A DNA stretch of 64,000 nt from assembly GCF_002288925.2 (NCBI RefSeq), contig NW_022098031.1, forward strand, positions 15,953,774-16,017,773, read 5' to 3'. Shown in pieces: positions 53,901-61,479 of this stretch (positions are counted from its first letter, which is position 1; every line of letters starts with the position of its first letter). The notes under the pieces were generated by a model. That model was given only the letters and a program-made list of their open reading frames with translations, made no database searches and had not been told where the DNA came from. This DNA is from Delphinapterus leucas. Its lineage: Eukaryota; Chordata; Mammalia; Artiodactyla; Monodontidae. A program made the translations under genes and the position numbers.

Positions 53901-56900
53901 CTGAACTCCATTAAGTTCTTTACTGTATATGCTTTTGTTTAACCAAAGAATCGAAAAGGCTGTCCTATTTTATGTTAAGTATTATACAATTTTTTATAAG
54001 CCCTGAAGGACATTTAAGCTATTTTAAACTATTATTGAATAAAGTGTAGGCTAAATGTATTAATCAGCTAAAAAATGTTTTTTAATTAAAAGTGTGGCTT
54101 ATTACTCAGCAGACTAAACAAAGGGCAAGCACTTAAAGAGAAAACCCAGGCAGCTCTGAGGTTCCACAATCTGATCATTTGTTCAGTAATATACCCATCA
54201 GACCATTTACAATGCTTCACTGACTAAGAAGATATTGACTTCTACTTAAGTGATGGCTTTAATTTATTGAAATGACAGCTGATTCCTGTATCATGCCTGG
54301 TCCACAGACTTTAACAAATAATCATGTTCATTACAGTCGGGAAAATAAGTTATGAATAAAAATCTGTTTCTAAAAGAAATGTATACAGTATATTAATTTT
54401 TAACAGGGCAGAGTATATTTAGTGTCTAATGTATCTAAATATATAGACTTGATTTAAAACAAGAAAAATTTAAAAATTTAATAGAAATTAAACTTAATGC
54501 TACAAATAATTTCATAAAACAAAGAATATATATTCTGATACTGCAGATTTTAATTATTTCAAATACATTGAAAATACTTAAAAATAAATCTTATGTTTTT
54601 ATTTTCTCTAGCGACAAATGTGTTTTCTCCTCCCATCCTTTCATATTTTCCTGTTTTAGTGTTCGTTTCTCTCTGTGGGAAAAATATTTAATGATATGTT
54701 ATGGAGTATCTAAAATATATTTGTGCTTTACAAAACAAAAAGCATGATCATTCTACACTTGAGGTACCCTCAAAATACAAAATCAAAATTCAAAGCATTT
54801 CAAAATTTTAAGGAATTTCTTTAAAAAGATGTGCACAACATTTATATTTTCATGCAATCATGGCTTTTTTAACCTGTCAGATAAAAGACTAGTTTTATTT
54901 TCCCTCAGAGAAGAGGTAGCCATGTAGCTTTAACTGGTGTTTTAGATAAAATTATCTTGAGGTACAAAGTAGATAAGCAAAGTGCTGCCCATTAGTATGT
55001 TAGATTATCCTATAATTACAATGTGAAAGTAGAACAAAGATATCTAATACCATCTTTCCTTACTTGGTTACTTTTCTCAGAAACAGTGAATCATGAACTT
55101 GAAAGGTATACAGCCTAAAAAAATTCTCTCTACTAACTACTTCTAATAGTTTCACTGGTCTTCTTTATTAACCCCTTGCTGAGTCTTAACTCTTACAAGT
55201 AAACAAGTAGTAATTACTGTGGAAAAGATATAATTACCCTAAATGAATTCTTTTATTTTCAGTGACAAAGCAAGGGAGGGAAGGAAAAGTCTGTGTGAAG
55301 ACCTTAGAAAACTAAGTATCAAAATTTTTCTGAAAATACCTTAGCAACAAATAATGACCTGGACTATATGTTTTGATTTTCAGTGGTCCTTTATTTAAAA
55401 AAAAAAAAAAAAAACTAATAGTGTTACAGTTGAATTCTGGAATCTTAAAATGCATAATATGGAACCAACTCTTTTTTTCTTTTTTTTTTTTTTTACAACA
55501 AACTTCATTCTAAGAAAAAGTTATTATTGGCTTTCTTCAGTATTCTGAAGTTTATCAGAAAAGCCTATATATAAATCTGGTAACAGATTTTAGTCCAAAA
55601 GCTAAGAATCCATAAGCAATCTGGACAACAGTTCTTATTAGTCCTTGAAAACTGTGTACGTGAAAAAAAGAAAAGAAACTGGACATCTAACCTCTCACAT
55701 GGTTCAAGGTTTCTCTTATTAAGTCATTTGAAATAATTCAATCCGTGTGGCAATAAATAAGATAGATGCAGTCTCCTGATCTCAGAACTTAGGGAAAGCA
55801 GATAATCAAATTCTCAGGTCCCCCATGTATGCCAAAATATCTCGGTCAAAAAAAAGATGTTGGCCTACATGACTAAATCATTTTGGTTGTGAACTAGTGA
55901 TTTGAAAACCAAGGAAAAGACTATGACCCTGAAACCCTAAACAATGTAAGGGTAAACATGAAATTAGAAATGAGTTTTTCCTTTAGGAAGGAAAACTGCT
56001 TTTAATCAATAAAATGTTTTGCAGAATAGCTTATTAGTTTATGAATAAAGTCCCAAAGCAAGTAAATTTTGCTTGTGAAAAAATTTTCTGACACCTGTGG
56101 GGGGAAATAGAAAAACACCCTTACTTGGAAAAAGAAAAAGAAAGAAAAAATAAAAACACTCTTTACTAATAATGAAATACGTTTTCTGTTAGGAAATATT
56201 AGAGACCCTATATATTTGAATCACATTCAAGTATTATGAAACATCATTTAGATAATCACATAAGTAATAAACAATGGCTAGAGTGAAAATTAGTAATGCA
56301 AAATGATATCAATTTATATAAATAAAACTTCCTAAGTTTCCAACAATAAAACTTCCTAAGTTCCCAATTGAAGGTATATATTGCTTTCAAAGCCATTAAA
56401 AGTTCAAAGCTTAGAACAAATTCCTAGTAGTTGGGATGAATGATTCTACTTGTTTTCTTATTGCGAAAGCAGCAGTTTTTTTCCTAAATAAAATTATATG
56501 CTTTTTTCCCTGGAAAAAAGTTTTGCGGGTTTGTTGTTTCCTTTTGTTTACTATCCTCTACACATATATAAAAGCTTGAATTAAACATCTGAAAGTTCTA
56601 GATTATGGGTATCTCACAAGGCCTATGCTCTCTTTCTCTAATATATTAACTTTTCCATCCCCTCTAAGGCAGTCTATAAGCAACTTATGTTCACAGTCAG
56701 GGAGAAAAAAGTTATTATTGACAGGCTACTTTTCTTCCCCCACTGAAAATAAAAGCAGCTCTTTTGATTTCAATTATGGAAAACTGATATCCCTACAAAA
56801 AAGTTTTTTAAATGCCAGATTCTCTTAGATTTTAAGTTTCTACACAATTTGTTTCTCTGCACAGTGTAACTAGGGGTAAAGAGATCAAGGAATTACTGCT

Positions 56901-59900
56901 CGGCTAGACTTCCTCCAGAGTCATTCAAGGCATATTATGGTGTAGTAGAAACCACCATTCTTACTTTGGAAGTTTTCTTCAATCCAGTTGCATATAAGGC
57001 AATCATTTAATTAGAAAACATGATCTTCAGTACACAAATGGCTACTGATAACACATGTGTATTCAGAATCTAATACTTCCATTCTAATTTTGTTAGAATG
57101 TCATAGCTACTTTGTTGAGATTGCTGGCTCTTCAGGTGGCATTTTTTTTGTTTAGCATTTTGGTTGTTGTGAATTGTGCTAATAATTACCTTGACAGTTT
57201 AAAACATTCTTTGATTTTGATCTGGTCTTGCTTGCTAACTGGAATGTGCTCAATAATTTTTAGGTCTGTTTTAATATATATATATACATATATATTTTGC
57301 AGTAACAAAACAAACATAGGTTAAAATATATCTTTTTAAAATTTCTGTGAGAAAAATACTTTATAAATTTATTCTTACTTCTTTTTTAAAAAATATAGGC
57401 TTCCAACAATTCCAGAGCTAAATTTAAGTACAGATGAAAAAAACCAAAATATAATCCTATGGCTTATTAATTTTCTAATTATAGAGATACTTTACTAAAG
57501 TTGTCATTCCAAAAGTATATCCTCTTGTGAAGAGTTACATGAACAAACCAAAAAAAGCTGGTGAACAGAAGCAAGAGAATGCAGGCAGTTTCTTAAAGAC
57601 TCTCAAAATAAACCTGAAATACCTTTTAAAATATATTAGAAAAATACAAGTTTTAAAAATAACTGGATCTTTACAATCTTTTTTTTTTGATCTGTACAAT
57701 CTTGAATTCATCCCAAAGTATACACACACAACAATCTTGATGATCCAGAATTTATCCCCAAAAATATATAGCAAAGTAAAAAAAAGTTCCAGAGAACCAT
57801 ATTCAATATTGCTTAGATAGCCACTAAAATTCTATTACCTTTTGGAGAACATCTAGAGCTGTAAGTACAGCTTCCTGTAAACTTGTCAAAACTGCTTCAG
57901 TGTAAGATGGAAGAATGAAAGGGGATGCATCTGAACTTATTGGGACTGAAACGGCACTGTGTAGTATGACTCCCAACTTTTGCAAATCATCCATGTTGAA
58001 ACCAGTTTTTATGTGTTGGTAAAGAGCTGGAAATATTTGAATTAAAGCTGTAAGAAAAGGCTGGCTGGGAATGAAAGTTAGTTTATCAAAAGTAATAGGA
58101 GGCTTAGTGCTTTCAGATCCAACTCTATACCAGGTATTCCATGCAGCCCACCAGAGATTCAAATCTTCAAGCTCATCAGTAACTACGGGTGGCTCAGAGC
58201 TGCTATATCTTCCAAGTCTTTCTCCAATGGAATCTGTTCTTACAAATGGCCTGTTCAGGCCAGGGCCTGATATGGACCCTAAAAGGACAGGCACAGGGAC
58301 ATTAACTGCAGGTGGTGTCTCAGGCTTATCTGAGTCTCTGACAGGGGTCACAATCTGTAAAATTTCCTGGAAGCTTTTCAGCGCAGCCAGAGATACTTCA
58401 TTGTTTTTGCTGAGTGCTGCTGATTGTATATGGTCAAGAAGAACATCCCATGCTCTTGAAAAATCTCCTATATTAGGAAGAGGAAAAAAAAATTTATCAC
58501 CATAAAAGAGATCAAATTTTCTCTTACTATTAGACACTTTAAAGTTTATTTGCTTTATTTTTCTGCTTAAATTCCTACAGAACTAGAAAAAATATGCTAA
58601 GGTACTAACAATGTGAATTAAAATCATTACAACCCAAAAACCCAGTAAAAAATTTTTGTCAGCTACAGGAACAAACAGCATCAAGAAGAGGATAATGAGT
58701 ATATCAAACAAGGTTTTGGTCTTAAAAATAAAACTCTGTAAATGTATGTATACATGCTTCTATTCTAGTACTTCTGCCTAAGGAGAACAGAATAAAAACT
58801 TAAGAGGGTGAAAACAAAAACTTTTCAGTAACATCTTCAGTCTATCCATCTACCTTTATTAATGATTAAGTAAGATGTTCCCATTCTTAAGCATATTGGA
58901 AAAGTTATAACAGAATGATACACGTTTTTTTATCTGTCTAAATGTTTAAAATAAACTGTAAATCATACTCCATAAAAATCTTAACTTTACACTTTGGTTT
59001 TCATATTTAAATAATTTTACAGTTGTGGAATTTTCTTAAACATTTTTCCCCCATCAGTGAGTTGCCAGGAGAAAATGCACCATAAAGATTAGACTGTCCT
59101 TTTACAATGAGTCTAAATTTATTTCTCCCATGTAAAACCGAGTCGACTGATCTACCATCAGCAGAACATGGGCTGAATGGTAGCTGTTGTTTCCACTAAT
59201 CAATTCAATCTCTTGCTCTACTCCTGTGACCAACTAAGCACGTTTATAATGAAACTCTCTATGGCCCGGTGTGGTTTGTTCCTATAAAGCCCAGCAAAAA
59301 ATGATCTTGTTCCTACAGACATCTAGCCCAAAGGCTTTGTTAGTAGCATGGATTATTACCCACCTATTTGTATTTAAATAATGCAAAAATCAGAGGAACT
59401 GACATTCTGCAAAGGATAACATTAAGTAGGCTATGAAATAGAGATAATCGAGGTTTAAAGAATTTCACTTCACAAAAGCTATCAAAGACTAGATGTTTTT
59501 TCAAGAAGGGATAAACCCATATGACTGAGGAAGCATTCAGTTAATTGGAAAGCTGGAACTAAGTCTGGTATAAAACAGTAAGTATTGCTCTGCCTTTACA
59601 GGATAAATGATAACACTTGCCCAGTTATATGTCTCTTCCTCTCCATACTTTTTTTTAAAAAAATTGAAGTATAAATTACATACAATAAAAAACAGATTTT
59701 TCAGTAAACTGTTCAAAGAGTTTAAAAAATTTTTGTCTAAAAACTATCAAAACAACAAAACAAAATACTTCTGCTTGTTGCCATTCCAGTCCAAAAGTCA
59801 GATGAAACATTACATTTCCCCACCAGAATGGTGACCAAGTCTCAGATTTAGAATATTCCATGCCATAGTTAGGAAAAAACCCAGCAATTCTTTCATTAAT

Positions 59901-61448
59901 ATATTCTATGTCTAGGAAGAAGTCTTCTTTCTAAAAGACTAGGTATAATTATATATTGCACATGGTTATGTTAAAAATATTAACCGCATTATTTAAAAAT
60001 TTTTATACAATTTTTAAAGGTTACACTCTATGTACAATTATTACAAAATACTGGCTATATTCCAGTGTTGTAAAATACATCCTTGCAGCCTATCTTATAC
60101 CCAATAGTTTGCAGCTCCCAGTCCCCCACCCCTGTATTGCCCCACTTGCCCCCTGTCCCCACTGGTAACCACTAGTTTGTTCTCTGTATCTGTGAGTCTG
60201 CTTCTTTTTTGTTATATTCACTAGTTTGTTTTATTTTTTAGATTCTACATAGAAGTGATATCATATCAGTATTTGTCTTTCTCTGTCTGACTTACTTCAC
60301 TTAGCATAATGCCCTGCAAGTCTACCCATGTTGCTGCAAATGGCAAAATTTTCAACTACAAGAAAAAAACTGCAAAAAACCACAAACATGTGGAGGCTAA
60401 ACAATATGCTACTAAACAGCCAATGGATCACTGAAGAAATCAAAGAGGAAATCAAAAAATACCTAGAGACAAATGAAAATGAAAATACAATGATCCAAAA
60501 CCTTTGGGACGCCAGCAAAAGCAGTTCTAATAGGAAAGTTTATAGCAATACGAGCTTACTTCAGGAAATAAGAAAAATCTCAAATGAACAACCTAACTTT
60601 ACACCTAAGGGAACTAGAGAAAAAAGAACAAAACCCAAAGTTAGTAGAAGGAAAGAAATCATAAAGATCAGAGCAGAAATAAATGAAATAGAGACTAAAA
60701 CAACAATAGAAAAGATCAATGAAACTAAAAGCTGCTTCTTTGAAAAGATAAACCAAATTGACAAACCTTCAGCCAGACTCATCAAGAAAAAAAGGGAGAG
60801 GGCCCAAATCAATAAAATCAGAAATGAAAAAGAAGAAGTTACAACTGACACCACAGAAATACAAAGAATCATAAGAGACTTCTATGAACAACTATACACC
60901 AGTAAAATGGACAAACTAGAAGAAATGGACAAATTCTTTGAAAGAATCTCCCAAGACTGAACCAGGAAGAAACAGAAAATATGAACAATTATTGGTTATG
61001 AAATTGAATCAGTAATTTAAAAACTCCAATGAACAAACATCCAGGACCAGATGGCTTCATAGGTGAATTCTACCAAACATTTAGAGAAGAGTTAACACCT
61101 ATCCTTCTCAAACTACTCAAAAATAACTGCAGAGGAAGGAACACTTCTGAACCATTCTATGAGCATCACCCTGACACCATCTTATTCTAAAATAATAAAA
61201 ACCATTTCCTAGTGTTCAAATTATAAAAAATCATCAAAGCTACATGAACTGCATCATGTCTTCATTTTAAAAAATCTAAATCTATTAGTTCTTAGCTTTT
61301 AAGATAAAGTAACTATCACAGAGGTATTAAAAACGATGCTTATTTGTCAAAACTCAGCAAACATACAGTTAAGATTGGCACATTTCATTATATGTAAATT
61401 TTACATGAAAACAAAAAACTAAGATTTAAAATGTATATGTATGTACAT

Positions 61449-61479
<31 letters not shown>

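Noticed and set aside
58071..58505. 144-codon plus-strand frame
   Set aside because: It is antisense to the large MON2 exon and mirrors its codon structure.
57824..58537. Treating the whole 237-codon frame as one exon or a small gene
   Set aside because: The first 24 and last 4 codons lie beyond canonical splice sites at 58467 and 57839, and the phases of neighbouring exons require those borders.
60328..60960. 210-codon open frame as a host gene
   Set aside because: The peptide is L1 ORF2 sequence; it is a fragment of a retrotransposon.
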